Source: Micropterix aruncella
Lineage: Eukaryota; Arthropoda; Insecta; Lepidoptera; Micropterigidae
Direction of reading: 5' to 3'
DNA: 64,000 nucleotides
Assembly (NCBI GenBank): GCA_944548615.1
Contig: OX155974.1
Span: forward strand, 2,666,001-2,730,000
Positions 1-10,439 of this stretch are shown here, piece by piece. Positions within the stretch are counted from its first letter, which is position 1, and each line of letters begins with the position of its first letter. Below the pieces are notes generated by a model. It ran no database searches, was not told the origin of the DNA, and was given only the letters and a program-made list of their open reading frames with translations. The translations under genes were made by a program, and so were the position numbers.

Positions 1-168
1 GGGTGGCAAGGTGAACGCTCACATGTGGCAAGACAGCTGTCCTAAACCTACCACAGCCGGTTCGTAAGTCCGGAATCCACTGCTCACCCCCCAGAAGTGT
101 AAAAAATAGTATTATGATGGGCCCGACTCCGGTCGGTGAATTCCATGGCAGCTCCGTTTGTATTTATA
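1..168 (+). mobile_element. 3' tail of an RLE-type LINE, inserted in another LINE
   Basis: This stretch is the reverse complement of 3672-3840 and of 7251-7427, with no difference I can see. Both of those are 3' ends of the RLE-type LINE described at 3672-7250. Here the element reads left to right, and its 3' end (CCGTTTGTATTTAT) stops at about 168, directly against the endonuclease ORF of a minus-strand LINE. The rest of the copy lies left of the window. The near identity of the three tails suggests recent activity. Confidence 0.8.
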
Positions 169-971
169 TATACTAAGGCGGAGTAGCATTCTTCCAAAGA
201 GGAGGGGGTTATTGGGGGAAGTTCTGATGCCGCAGTGTCTAGGGCCGAAGTATATTTGACCCGACTGCCCGGAGAACGATCAGGCTTGAACAGGGGACGA
301 CGCTTGTCAGTGGCCCTATCCAGCTGGGTGCCACAAACCTCGATCAGGATGGGAAGGTGGTCGCTGCCCATTGAGTCCTCGAGGACACACCAGGTGCTGT
401 TAAGTAGAAGAGAAGGAGAGCATAGGGATACATCCGGGGCTGATGGGCGATCTGAAGGGAGGGAGACTAGAGTGGGGGAGCCATTGTTCATGATGCCAAG
501 AGACATTCTGTCTGCGCAGTTAAGAAGTGCTTCTCCCTGGCGATCAGAGTAGGCACAGCCCCATACGGGCGAATGCGCATTAAAATCACCTAGGAGAAAG
601 ACTTTTCCTGACAGTCTACCAAGAGAATGTGACCATTGGACATCTGAGATGACGGTTCTAGGAGGGATATAGGTGGAGATAAAAACGAGATCTTTAATCT
701 GGCCACCCACGATCTGAGAGTTGTCGGAAGGGGGAAGGAGGGGGAGGGGAGAAATACTCAGCGACCTGCTGACTAGGAGGAGAGCTCCTCCTTTGCCGTC
801 TGCGCGATCGTCACGAAGACATGAGTAACCTGGAATACGGAATGAACTATGTGGGGAGAGCCAGGATTCTGAGATCGCTGCAACGTCAATACTGTGATGT
901 TGCAGCAGATGGATCAGTTCCGCTTTTTTAGGAATGATACTCCTACAGTTCCACTGCAATATATTGAGCAT
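169..971 (-). pseudogene. LINE ORF2 fragment: AP-like endonuclease domain
   Basis: Counting from the Met at 969-971 (start [10 protein letters not shown]), the usual APE-type LINE endonuclease motifs follow in order: Asn8 in QWNCRS, Glu35 in SESW, GDFN at 128-131, and SDHLP at 203-207. This domain nicks target DNA for target-primed reverse transcription. The coding sequence leaves the family at about codon 267, where the RLE LINE tail begins. The frame then runs antisense through that tail to a stop at 84. An upstream Met at 1238 only adds a Tyr-Ile run translated from the TA tract. Not functional without a reverse transcriptase. Confidence 0.8.
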
Positions 972-1002
972 GTTGTTGTTTAGGTTTTTTTTAATTAATG
1001 TG

Positions 1003-1222
<220 letters not shown>

Positions 1223-1285
1223 TAACAAAGGAAGGCAAATGAGAAAAGAGGGGAAGAATGGCTTGAAAAGAAGTGACTGTTAAGT

Positions 1286-2608
1286 TTAATGAGGAAAAGC
1301 GCCGGATGAATTTCCGCCAAGGAGGGAGTTCACCGACTGCAAATCTGTCACCGTCTTCAACGACGTTGTGTCACTGCAGGATGAGGCTGCAGAATTGGTA
1401 TTGACCTTCTGTTTTACAAAGAGTTGACGTAAGAGCCTAACGATTTCCTCGAGGGTAGAGTCGTTCGGTTGCCTATTGGCATTGAGGCTGGTACCATTTA
1501 CCTTCGTATGGGGAAAATAATCCCATCTGAGATCCCGCGTTGGATCATGATCGGGCTGCGAAAAGAGGGCAGAAGGAGAAGAAATTTTCCTTTTTTTGGT
1601 AATTTTACCCTTTGATTTTCCCGAGCGAGGTGGGTCGTTGACCACTACCACTCTGGGGCGGCGGGTTGGCGTATCCAAGACTGGATAGAGTGACTTCGGG
1701 GGGTCGGTTGCCGTGACGGTCGCGTAGGAGCTACGTTTGATGATGGGGAATTTGGAGGATGCATCGTGAAAGGAGGTTCCGTCCTTGGCCATTATCTGTT
1801 TAATGGCCTTCTGTCTCATGTACTCGGGACAGGAGAAATCACTGGCCCTATGGTCGCCTCGGCAGTTAATGCAAGCAATAATTTGGCTTTTGCAGCTATT
1901 TTCCGTGTGGTCTTCGCCGCAACGGAAACATCGTGGGGATTTAGCTCTGCAGGTTTTGCTCGAGTGTCCAAATCGACAACACGTGCGACACTGCATGACC
2001 GGAAGCGAGTATACCTCGACTGGTAAGGAATTATAAAAGATAAGCACTCGTTCAGGAAGTTTCTGGCCCTCGAAGGTTATTACAACGGTTCTGGATGACT
2101 TCCATACTACCGTGCCATTGGGATCCGTCGAGCGGAAATTCAATCTTCTAATATTTTTGGCCACACAAGAATTTGAGGCGTTGATGACCTGCAATATTTC
2201 ATCGTCCGATAAGTCGTTGTCTAGCCCTCTAACGAGGCCAAGACGCACTGTAGCAAAGGAGGGGATGAACGCATGGTAAGATTTCTCTTTCAGGAACTCA
2301 GCGTTCACCAAAAAGTTGGCTGAACTGCCTGACTTCAGTGAAACTTCTATACGGTTTCGACCGGTTTTTTTGATGGATGTTACATTTGGCACTTTGTTTT
2401 TTGAGATAAGTTTTCCTACCGAGAGGGGGAAAATATTAAGGTTAGGAGAAATGTCTCCCTCAACCATTTGAATTGGCTTATATTGGATGTATACGAGGAA
2501 GGGCCCCAGCGAACCCTCCCCGTATAGGTTAGAGACCTTATTGATGTTATGTTGAGTTGGTTTAGGATCGAGGGCGCCTGAAGAGCGAACCTCCACGTTT
2601 GCCGCCAC
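1286..2608 (-). CDS. LINE ORF1 protein (gag-like, three zinc knuckles)
   Basis: The 440-residue product is an RNA-binding LINE ORF1 protein. Three CCHC-type knuckles are visible: Cys207-Cys220 (CX2CX4HX4C), Cys227-Cys239 (CX2CX3HX4C) and Cys246-Cys260 (CX2CX3HX6C). This arrangement is usual for Jockey/I-type elements. Residues about 30-205 may hold RRM-like folds; that is inference from the alternating hydrophobic pattern. The C-terminal 160 residues are Ser/Pro/Lys-rich with a basic stretch ([11 protein letters not shown]). The frame is open throughout, so the copy is young or was recently active, although ORF2 is cut. Confidence 0.8.
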   Translation of the reverse strand: MAANVEVRSSGALDPKPTQHNINKVSNLYGEGSLGPFLVYIQYKPIQMVEGDISPNLNIFPLSVGKLISKNKVPNVTSIKKTGRNRIEVSLKSGSSANFLVNAEFLKEKSYHAFIPSFATVRLGLVRGLDNDLSDDEILQVINASNSCVAKNIRRLNFRSTDPNGTVVWKSSRTVVITFEGQKLPERVLIFYNSLPVEVYSLPVMQCRTCCRFGHSSKTCRAKSPRCFRCGEDHTENSCKSQIIACINCRGDHRASDFSCPEYMRQKAIKQIMAKDGTSFHDASSKFPIIKRSSYATVTATDPPKSLYPVLDTPTRRPRVVVVNDPPRSGKSKGKITKKRKISSPSALFSQPDHDPTRDLRWDYFPHTKVNGTSLNANRQPNDSTLEEIVRLLRQLFVKQKVNTNSAASSCSDTTSLKTVTDLQSVNSLLGGNSSGAFPH

Positions 2609-3011
2609 AGTTGATTCCAGCTGGTAGGTACTTAAAAGGGTTGGAGCCAGCGGCTGTACTGCCGCTGACTCCCCCCCCGCCTAACTCCATTCCGGTTCAA
2701 CTACGGCAATAACATTTGGAATGAAATAACAAACACACAAACACACACAAAAAAAAATAGAAAAAAGAAAATAGAACGAACTAACTACCCTATCGAGTTC
2801 CGGCCTCGGTAAAAATGGCGAAAAACTTACGATATGTGTAGAAAGTTGTTTCGGCAGAACCCAGAGGTTGCGGCCACACGTAATCCCAGACAAAACAAAG
2901 AACGTTTATCACATAAGACAAATCACAGAGCAGGAAACACACGGAGACACGAGGACACCCGTAATAACGGAAACACAACCGCCCCCGTTAGTGAATCCTA
3001 ATAGACCTTTT
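2609..3011 (-). other. 5' leader of the AP-endonuclease LINE
   Basis: No ORF here resembles a gene. Reading toward ORF1 on the minus strand the stretch contains A-rich and GT-rich runs (2730-2775) and a short hairpin-prone GC block (GCGGCTGTACTGCCGC at about 2649). It is most simply the internal-promoter leader of the LINE, a role inferred from position. Confidence 0.45.
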
Positions 3012-3671
3012 CGGTCTCTCGATTATTTAATCTACTATTCTCACATTATATAGGGTCTACTCTTTCTGGCCAGACTGTAGATATTGAGGTGCTGAAATGT
3101 GTATACGAATACGAAAATTATGAAACGGAAAGAAAGATAGGTATATCCTAAATATAACTCATTTTATCTGCCGTTTTGAACTCCATTCGTTGAACTGAGC
3201 GGCAGACGAAATTCGAATTATTAGGTGGCAAATTACAATATTTTGATATGAAATTAAACCACGGAATAGTAGCAAAAGGCAAATTTAATATTAATAATAA
3301 CATTAATTATTCCACTATAACTACTATAACATATTGCAGAAATCACCACCTTCTGTAATTAAGGGGTAGGTAAGTGGAATAAAACACTAATAATATTGAA
3401 CCGAACGACATAATATTAAAACACTATGGATGCTCTATCTGTAAACTCTATACCTATGTACATTCTTACAGCAAAACATCTCTGGACTGCAAAATTTTAC
3501 GAAAATTCCATAGAATATACTGTCAAATTGCTATTACCTTGATAAGTAGGCATATTTAATATAATATTACCAATTTATTAACTTAATTTCCTTATTTTTA
3601 AAAACATTATATTTACATTCTCTCCGCGTCGTGTAACACCCCTCTCCTGCTCATTATATTATTTCAACTAA

Positions 3672-6600
3672 TAATAAATACAAACGGAGCTGCCATGGAA
3701 TTCACCGACCGGAGTCGGGCCCATCATAATACTATTTTTTACACTTCTGGGGGGTGAGCAGTGGATTCCGGACTTACGAACCGGCTGTGGTAGGTTTAGG
3801 ACAGCTGTCTTGCCACATGTGAGCGTTCACCTTGCCACCCATTCACTCCCCCTTCGAAGCCATAGAATTTGAGATGCGCAAATCGCAGTTTTAGATAATT
3901 TTTCTAAGAAAGAGTTGATTATTTTTCTGGAAAGGCCAAGATCTTTAAAGAGGTGAAATAGAGATTTAGCTGGCAGGCCACGAGCGCCAACTTCCACCGC
4001 GTGAAGGTGAACAGTGAAGCCGTTCCGGGTTACGGCATTTGCAAGATCATGGTATTTATTTAATTTGTACTCGTGGTCTTTTGGGATATTTGATTCCCAT
4101 GGAACAGTTAATTCTACAATAAGAGCCACCTTCCGAGATAGAGAGTAAAGAGTTATATCTGGACGGAGGGCTGTGCATCCGAGACTTTCAGGGAATTTAT
4201 ACTGCTTAGAGACCGAATCAACCTCCAGAGTCCAATCTGTAGCTTTCTCGATTATTGAGAAAGGTTTTGTAGTTAAATGTTTTTTGCCTTTAGAGCCATC
4301 CCGCACAAACTGTATTGGGGGTTTGGAGGATACTGTCAAACCCTTGTTGGCACGAGCCACTGAGAGACTAATTACCTCGCGAATAACAGCGAGAACTTTG
4401 TCATGGCGGTAAGTGTACCGTCCTTGATCTAAGGCCACCTTGCAGCCAGCTAGAATGTGTCTAGCTGTGCAAGGGGTATTGCTACAGAGGGGACAAGAAC
4501 TATCCTCGGCAAAGCTCCAACGAGCGAGGTTACTGGGGTCTGGAAGTGTATGCTGAAAGGCATTCAAATAAAATTTCAGCATCTCTGGCGTCCAGTCATA
4601 GAGCATTACCTTCCAGTGCATTGGAGGCGGAATGCAAAAGTCACCAATTGTTGTCCAGTCATTCTGGCATTGAAGGCCAATAGCATGAGCCATACTCTTG
4701 CTGTCGTAATCTCCCCGCAAAAGAGACTTCTTCAAGTCCGCGTCGCTCGTGGTTGTACTGCCATACCCCAGACCAGTGCCATTCTGGCTGATTCCAGTAA
4801 GGAACCTTTTGTGGAAGTCTACGCGGGCTTGTAGTTCATTTGAATCACTACAGCCACTTATTACGCGCTTCGATATTGCCGGATCTTTGGAATTGCACAG
4901 AATCGAATTTTTGGTTATTCTGGAGTTGGCGTAGAGCAGAGAGGGCAGTTTAAGCGCTAGCCCAAAATTTTGTTTGGACCTGAAGAGAGTCGAGGGGTCA
5001 GCTGGTTTGGCTAAGGACAGCCAGGATTTTAAACTAGCTGTCACCAGTGCATCTAGACGGGACAGTTGGGTTTTGGTAAAATCGTAAATAAGAAAGGGCC
5101 ATGACAAATGTGACGTTAGATAATTGTCATAGATCCAGGCCTTACGAGGGCCAGAAATTAGCAAGGCATCTATTTTCGCCAGGCAACTTTTGAAATGCGA
5201 GACGTCTTTTCCCTGATGGGTGATTTTTCTGCCGAGGAATTTGAAATGATTGTTTGGGTCTATAAGGGAGATATTAGAGCCCTTATAGACCAATTTGGGG
5301 TCATAGGATGTAAATTTTGTGCCCATGCGGGCGAGTCCAAGGCAAAAACATTTGGAGGGCTTCACTTTTATACAGCCTGACCAGTCGCAGAAAAGCTCCA
5401 CTTTCTGTAATAGCAGGGAAAGCTGCTTGGGGCTTCTGGTGATGAAAGTTAGGTCGTCGGCAAAAGCGAGGCACGACGAGGTGTATTGGCCGTCTGTTTT
5501 AAAACGGTAGCCCCACTTTCTGTCAAACTGGCTCAGGCTTTCCAGAAGTATATTAAAAACTATATTAAAAATCGTCGGGGAGAGGCAACAGCCCTGAAAT
5601 AGTCCAATTGAATATGGTATAGAGCGGGTAGTCCATTCTTGCGTTTTAACATGGAAAGTCAGACAGTTGTAGTAGGAGGCTACAATGTCACGCACGACTG
5701 GTGGGAAGTTGTACCAGCGGAGTGCAAAGTGGAGGAGACTGTGTCGGACTGACCCAAAGGCATTCTCTAGGTCGAGCCAGCATACATTGATTTGGCGTTC
5801 GTGCTGTCTCGCATCCTTGATGGCAGCAGCCAGGAGAGAGTTGTGCTCGAGGCAGCCCGAGACGCCGCGCATGAAGCCTTTTTGAACTGATACTCCAAGG
5901 TACTCATTCCGGTGCATGAATTCGCTCATCCTCGTGTGGACTATGCTAAAAAAGATTTTGGCCACAGTGTCTGTGAGAGCAATGGGCCGAGCGTCCTTTG
6001 GTCCGGTGCAAACTGGGACCTTCGGAATTAAGATGACTGTCGCTCGGCCAAAATTCTGTGGGACTACACCGCTATTCCATATATTTCGGAAGATGGATCC
6101 TAAATATTGCAGAAGGCAGGGGCATTTTTTGTATACTAAATAGGGAATACCATCGGGACCCGGAGTAGAGCCCGACGGCTTCCTCTTTACTTGATTAAGA
6201 ATCTCATCTAGTGATGGAGGTTGAGAAGCAAAAGCTACCGTAGGCAGGGGCGGAGGTGTAATGCCCGGCGGAGGGCTGTAATTATGGAGCCGCATTGGGT
6301 CCTCATACGTGGTCGAAAAGTATTCCGTGGCCATATCTTCCGGGATTTGGATTTTTCCCTTGGCGGCAGACAAAACCGTTTTGCTGTAGTTAAAACGGTT
6401 TTTGTCGAACCGGGCTTCCTCTTTGGATTTGAGAAATGCTGCCTTGCGCTTGTCGTTTTGCGTTGCTACGCTCTGTATGAGTTTTAGTATAGAGCGGTAC
6501 GCGCGCGAGAAGTTGTGGCAGAGGGCTTTATCCCCGGCTTTCTTGGCTTCACGTAACTGGCGACGAAGTAGCCGCTTTTGCCTACGGAGCTTTGCCTTAA

Positions 6601-7250
6601 ATGCGTTTTCTCTGTGAACCGGGTCGACATGGGTAGATTTTGGGTAAACACCCGAGAAGTATTCATGGACCGCCACCTGGAAGGACGACAGCTGGACGCT
6701 GGCAGGGGCATTACGGTTCACAGAGTGGTCAAGAATAGAAGTTAAATTATTATTATGAAATTCCCAGTCCTCTTTCGCAAGTGAAGGGAATTTTAGAGGA
6801 GGGAAGGATACGATTTGCGCGGGTAGAGGAGACCGGTCGGGTGACAAACTGCGGGCAGATGTGGAGTCAAGGGACATGTGAGGTTCAACTCTGTCCGTGA
6901 CTCCTTGCGACGGTTTAAGACACTGACGTGCAGCGTCGCTATCATCGTGCCCAGCAATGTGTTTATTTAACCATGCTAATCGTTTATATTGTTTCCCGCA
7001 GATAGGGCAAGCAAGGTCCGGTGTCGTTTTAGCCGTGTCGTTGTTTGGGGTTTCTACTGGGGTAGCGGGAATTCTCCCCCCCTGATAGGCCGCTTGGGGG
7101 CATATTTCCTTTTTTTTCTTTTTTGCTTTATAAATAATCGGGTCTGGCTTGCAAGGCCATCGACCCGATGCGTTCTTTCACGCCGTCCACCGTCTCTCCG
7201 GCTGTCACAACTCTTTCGTTGTTGTCATCCTGATGATCAGGGGGTTTACA
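3672..7250 (-). mobile_element. RLE-type (R2-like) LINE, apparently full length
   Basis: Single-ORF non-LTR retrotransposon on the minus strand: a short 5' leader (7250-7178), one ORF, and a 3' UTR of about 155 bases ending GTTTGTATTTATT. The left flank TTATTTCAACTA continues, in sister units (for example 21583), directly into AGATAAAATAAATGATTTATAT, so the LINE pair sits inside an array spacer. The architecture of N-terminal C2H2 finger, reverse transcriptase, CCHC knuckle and restriction-like endonuclease is that of the R2/R4/NeSL-type superfamily. It is not in 28S rDNA here. Finer placement needs a tree. Confidence 0.85.
3827..7177 (-). CDS. RLE LINE polyprotein: C2H2 finger, RT, CCHC, RLE
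   Basis: Catalyses target-primed reverse transcription. Numbered from the first in-frame Met (6877; 1016 residues): reverse transcriptase about 225-560, with catalytic Asp369 in WLDLENAF and Asp474/Asp475 in FADD; knuckle Cys795, Cys798, His807, Cys812; restriction-like endonuclease with Pro906-Asp907 and Glu922 (RPDI then VELTVPWE). The same frame stays open for 100 codons upstream, to a TGA at 7178-7180. That extension holds a C2H2 finger (codons 7009-6947, CX2CX12HX3H). No ATG occurs in it, so I include it as probable coding sequence with an unconventional start, as in some R2-type elements. The ORF appears intact. Confidence 0.85.
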   Translation of the reverse strand, partial: KNASGRWPCKPDPIIYKAKKKKKEICPQAAYQGGRIPATPVETPNNDTAKTTPDLACPICGKQYKRLAWLNKHIAGHDDSDAARQCLKPSQGVTDRVEPHMSLDSTSARSLSPDRSPLPAQIVSFPPLKFPSLAKEDWEFHNNNLTSILDHSVNRNAPASVQLSSFQVAVHEYFSGVYPKSTHVDPVHRENAFKAKLRRQKRLLRRQLREAKKAGDKALCHNFSRAYRSILKLIQSVATQNDKRKAAFLKSKEEARFDKNRFNYSKTVLSAAKGKIQIPEDMATEYFSTTYEDPMRLHNYSPPPGITPPPLPTVAFASQPPSLDEILNQVKRKPSGSTPGPDGIPYLVYKKCPCLLQYLGSIFRNIWNSGVVPQNFGRATVILIPKVPVCTGPKDARPIALTDTVAKIFFSIVHTRMSEFMHRNEYLGVSVQKGFMRGVSGCLEHNSLLAAAIKDARQHERQINVCWLDLENAFGSVRHSLLHFALRWYNFPPVVRDIVASYYNCLTFHVKTQEWTTRSIPYSIGLFQGCCLSPTIFNIVFNILLESLSQFDRKWGYRFKTDGQYTSSCLAFADDLTFITRSPKQLSLLLQKVELFCDWSGCIKVKPSKCFCLGLARMGTKFTSYDPKLVYKGSNISLIDPNNHFKFLGRKITHQGKDVSHFKSCLAKIDALLISGPRKAWIYDNYLTSHLSWPFLIYDFTKTQLSRLDALVTASLKSWLSLAKPADPSTLFRSKQNFGLALKLPSLLYANSRITKNSILCNSKDPAISKRVISGCSDSNELQARVDFHKRFLTGISQNGTGLGYGSTTTSDADLKKSLLRGDYDSKSMAHAIGLQCQNDWTTIGDFCIPPPMHWKVMLYDWTPEMLKFYLNAFQHTLPDPSNLARWSFAEDSSCPLCSNTPCTARHILAGCKVALDQGRYTYRHDKVLAVIREVISLSVARANKGLTVSSKPPIQFVRDGSKGKKHLTTKPFSIIEKATDWTLEVDSVSKQYKFPESLGCTALRPDITLYSLSRKVALIVELTVPWESNIPKDHEYKLNKYHDLANAVTRNGFTVHLHAVEVGARGLPAKSLFHLFKDLGLSRKIINSFLEKLSKTAICASQILWLRRGSEWVAR

Positions 7251-7848
7251 ATAAATACAAACGGAGCTGCCATGGAATTCACCGACCGGAGTCGGGCCCA
7301 TCATAATACTATTTTTTACACTTCTGGGGGGTGAGCAGTGGATTCCGGACTTACGAACCGGCTGTGGTAGGTTTAGGACAGCTGTCTTGCCACATGTGAG
7401 CGTTCACCTTGCCACCCATTCACTCCCCCTTCCAAGCCATAGAATTTGAGATGCGCAAATCGCAGTTTTAGATAATTTTTCTAAGAAAGAGTTGATTATT
7501 TTTCTGGAAAGGCCAAGATCTTTAAAGAGGTGAAATAGAGATTTAGCTGGCAGGCCACGAGCGCCAACTTCCACCGCGTGAAGGTGAACAGTGAAGCCGT
7601 TCCGGGTTACGGCATTTGCAAGATCATGGTATTTATTTAATTTGTACTCGTGGTCTTTTGGGATATTTGATTCCCATGGAACAGTTAATTCTACAATAAG
7701 AGCCACCTTCCGAGATAGAGAGTAAAGAGTTATATCTGGACGGAGGGCTGTGCATCCGAGACTTTCAGGGAATTTATACTGCTTAGAGACCGAATCAACC
7801 TCCAGAGTCCAATCTGTAGCTTTCTCGATTATTGAGAAAGGTTTTGTA
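7251..7848 (-). mobile_element. 5'-truncated RLE LINE copy, head to tail
   Basis: Repeats the last 598 bases of the neighbouring LINE almost exactly (one visible change: an Arg-to-Gly codon near the ORF end). It loses similarity after GTTTTGTA at 7841-7848. It encodes only the RLE domain C-terminus (open frame 7847-7404). Its 3' end lies directly against the 5' end of the full copy. 5' truncation is the normal outcome of incomplete reverse transcription. Confidence 0.85.
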
Positions 7849-8619
7849 AATAAAAAATGTAAAATAAATTATTTATATCCGAAAATAAAATAAGTTAAAC
7901 AAATAACCACTGCTCGATAAAAACTAGGTGTATAATTTATAATTCATAATAAACACACACAGTTAAATCTAGATAAATGTAAAGGCATTAGAATTATCAA
8001 TAAATGCATTTGAATGTTCCGTATAAATAATATAATAAACATACACAATAAAATCTAGGTTTTTAAGCAATTAGAATCATATCAGTAAATGCATTTGATT
8101 GTTCCGTATTGGCTGTTCGTAGATAAATAAAAATTTACAAAAAGTAACTAAAAAATAAAATGCATACATACAATAGGATATACTACCTACTGGAGATCGC
8201 ACATACATTATTAAAAACATTATATTTACATTTTCTCCGCGTCGTAAGAAACCCCTCTCCTGCTCATACTATTATTTCAACTAAGATACAATAAATGATT
8301 TATATCCGAAAATAAAATAAGTTAGTCAAGTAACCACTGTTCGATAAAAACTAGGTTTCTGACTTATAATTCACAATAAACATACAAGCTTAAATATAGG
8401 TAATTTTAAAGCCATTAGAATTATCAATAAATGCATTTGACTGTTCTGTATTGGCTGTTCGTAGATAAATAAAAATTCACGAAAATAAACTGAAAAATAA
8501 AATGCATACATACAATAGAATATACTACCTAATAGAATATATTATCTAAAAAAGTGTTTGTGCTCCACCGATGCATTATGTTCTGCTTGCTTAGAAGACG
8601 AAGAGTACTCATCAAAGGT
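7849..8619. repeat. AT-rich subrepeats downstream of finger gene 1
   Basis: Two imperfect direct copies of a module of about 400 bases. Each runs from ACATTATATTTACATTTTCTC/CCGCGTCGT through AACCCCTCTCCTGCTCAT, GATTTATATCCGAAAATAAAA and GTTCGATAAAAACTAGGT to TGCATTTGACTGTTC. The same module recurs, once or twice, before every finger gene in the window. No coding potential; it contains the 3' flank of the minus-strand finger gene. Confidence 0.6.
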
Positions 8620-9777
8620 CTACCGCCGACCGTTGCTTTTCGATTGTTTAATATTTTTTAATTGGCATTTGGCAGCAGTCATGTGATTTTTAAGTTGAAT
8701 TTTCCAACTAAATTCATGCTTGCATATTGTACAAACAAAGAGCTTAATTTTTCGGTGTATTACATTTATATGTCCGATTAAGGTCGACTTTTGGGTGAAA
8801 GCTCTGTTACATTCCGCACAACTATACTTCATTCTGAGATGGACTGAGTTTATATGGACCTTTAACATTCCTCGCGATGCAAAACTGCGATTGCATTTGT
8901 CGCACGCGAAAGGCTTCAATTTCCGGTGGACAGAATTGACATGTTGAATTAAATGACCACTCGCAAAGAAAGCGCGTTTGCATTCCTTACATTCAAATTC
9001 CTTCATTTTTCTATGAACGCCATCGATGTGCCGTTTAAAGCTTGTTTGATTTGGAAATTCTTTGTCGCATAAATCACAAGTGAATACATTCAACTGCCGG
9101 TGAGTGAAATTTACATGCTGTAGTAAGTAGTTGCGACCAGAAAAGACTTTCTTACACTGCTGACACGCATGCTTTAGTTTGCGATGGATCGATTGGACGT
9201 GTATTTTCAAATTTTGTCTAGATGGAAATGCCCTGTCACACTGTTCACACGTATATTCCTTAATTTTCCTATGCACTCTATTAACATGCTTAATTAGAAT
9301 AAATCTTTTACTTGATTTGTAGCTACATTTGACACACATATATTTCTTCCCATTTGGCTTAATACAATCTTTGCAAACTAACACAATTTCTTTGTTATTC
9401 CTACATGCTCCCATTGGCACGCTGCTGTCTAGATGGCGATCGCAGACAACGCATGTGAATTTATCAAATTTCGTTAACAATACTTTGACCTCTTTCGTCT
9501 CCTCAATATCATCTTCCTGTTCCTTGCTGACTGATTCGACAGGATCGCTTCGTTCGGGTTTTATGAAAGCCACTGCCTCTTCTTCGAATTCCAGAATATT
9601 TGCTTCCATATAAGAAGAGTTTGGTTGTTCCTCTTTGAAGCAATTATCGCTTTTTGGTTTCAACGTTTCACTGTATTTATTGCCAGAGCAACTTGGCATC
9701 CTGTCTTCGACATCGGACTCTAATTCTATCTTCACTTTAATGCCTGCATGATTTTCATCATTTTCCTGCCTTTCCAT
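8620..9777 (-). CDS. C2H2 zinc-finger protein, copy 1
   Basis: 385 residues, presumably a nuclear sequence-specific DNA-binding protein. An acidic N-terminus (1-105) has two SUMO-type motifs (VKIE at 15-18, IKPE at 72-75). A Cys module follows (Cys109, Cys112, Cys125, Cys135, Cys138), then eight fingers: Cys148-His169, 177-198, 205-226, 234-255, 263-284, 292-313, 320-341, and a last C2HC finger, Cys349-Cys371. Linkers are HRK[ILM]K, not TGEKP. The C-terminus is basic (KQSKSNGRR). The start is supported by a strong CACCATGG context conserved in every copy. Helix residues -1,2,3,6 are K,F,I,K in finger 1 and S,Q,N,I in finger 2. There is no ZAD, BTB or KRAB domain that I recognise. Confidence 0.88.
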   Translation of the reverse strand: MERQENDENHAGIKVKIELESDVEDRMPSCSGNKYSETLKPKSDNCFKEEQPNSSYMEANILEFEEEAVAFIKPERSDPVESVSKEQEDDIEETKEVKVLLTKFDKFTCVVCDRHLDSSVPMGACRNNKEIVLVCKDCIKPNGKKYMCVKCSYKSSKRFILIKHVNRVHRKIKEYTCEQCDRAFPSRQNLKIHVQSIHRKLKHACQQCKKVFSGRNYLLQHVNFTHRQLNVFTCDLCDKEFPNQTSFKRHIDGVHRKMKEFECKECKRAFFASGHLIQHVNSVHRKLKPFACDKCNRSFASRGMLKVHINSVHLRMKYSCAECNRAFTQKSTLIGHINVIHRKIKLFVCTICKHEFSWKIQLKNHMTAAKCQLKNIKQSKSNGRR

Positions 9778-10439
9778 GGTGAATATTTATACTTTATTAT
9801 ATATAGAGATAAAATAAAGCGGAAAACTGCAGAAACTTACACGATCTACACCGTAAACAGATGTCATTGTTTTGACATTTCGTGTTTAGTATTGCCACAT
9901 ATTGGAATATAAAATTCAATATTTTTACGTTGTGTTTACCGCACGGGCATTTTTTAGTGGGTAATCAGTACCACAAAAAACGCAACTATTGAAAAAAAAG
10001 TTAAAAAAAAACAAATAAAATTGGTAATTTATTTCTTTTTGAAAATTACATTTTGTGTTTTTTTAATAGTGCTGATCACGGTGCGCTATCTAGCGGTGAG
10101 TTAAATGTCGCTAATATTGTTTTAATTTACGATATAATACCTACCGCTATATGGCGCAGCGTGCTCAACATTTTCTCAAACCTTTATCTAACAGTCAACT
10201 TCTTCAAACTTTCAAATTAAAAAAAAACAAAAATCCGTTTTTCAAAAAAAGTCCTGCGGTTTTTCTAATTTTTTCATCAAAAGTTGCTTACCTCGTTGTA
10301 CTGATTAAACCCACTAAAAATGCACGTGCAGTAAAAACATCCTCTATATTAGTCATAGTTGGTTTAATATCTAGCTATATCATAATGAGCTTGGGAACTT
10401 TTTTTTTTTAATTTTCCTAAAAGTACTTGTTTCAACTTA
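9778..10439. other. Spacer between finger gene 1 and SWIM remnant
   Basis: Holds the 5' flank of the finger gene. On the minus strand a consensus-like donor (GT|GTAAGT, complement of 9836-9843) could mark a 5' UTR intron; I see no convincing acceptor. Farther right are A/T-rich runs, the paired CTCF-like motifs at 10082-10160, and pyrimidine-rich sequence. An 86-codon plus-strand ORF (10151) is not maintained between copies and is rejected. Confidence 0.5.
10082..10160. promoter_or_regulatory. Inverted pair of CTCF-like motifs (unit 1)
   Basis: TGCGCTATCTAGCGGTG (10082) faces ACCGCTATATGGCGCAGC (10143). Each is close to the insect CTCF-type core GCGCC..CTAGCGG in opposite orientation. The pair recurs at equivalent positions in the other units (near 15617, 25165, 37885, 45402, 49815, 61670), between the finger gene and the SWIM remnant. 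An insulator role is inference from motif resemblance only. Confidence 0.4.

Noticed and set aside
84..168. C-terminal extension of the endonuclease ORF into the RLE LINE tail
   Set aside because: It is antisense through a different element's 3' UTR, so not part of the endonuclease protein.
7178..7250. Possible HDV-like ribozyme at the LINE 5' end
   Set aside because: A small hairpin (ACAAC/GTTGT) is present, but I could not fit the double-pseudoknot fold by eye. Left as a test in the findings.
8720..9613. Plus-strand ORFs opposite the finger genes (for example begin MHIVQTK or MTHIYFF)
   Set aside because: Antisense shadows of the finger coding sequence, recurring wherever it occurs.
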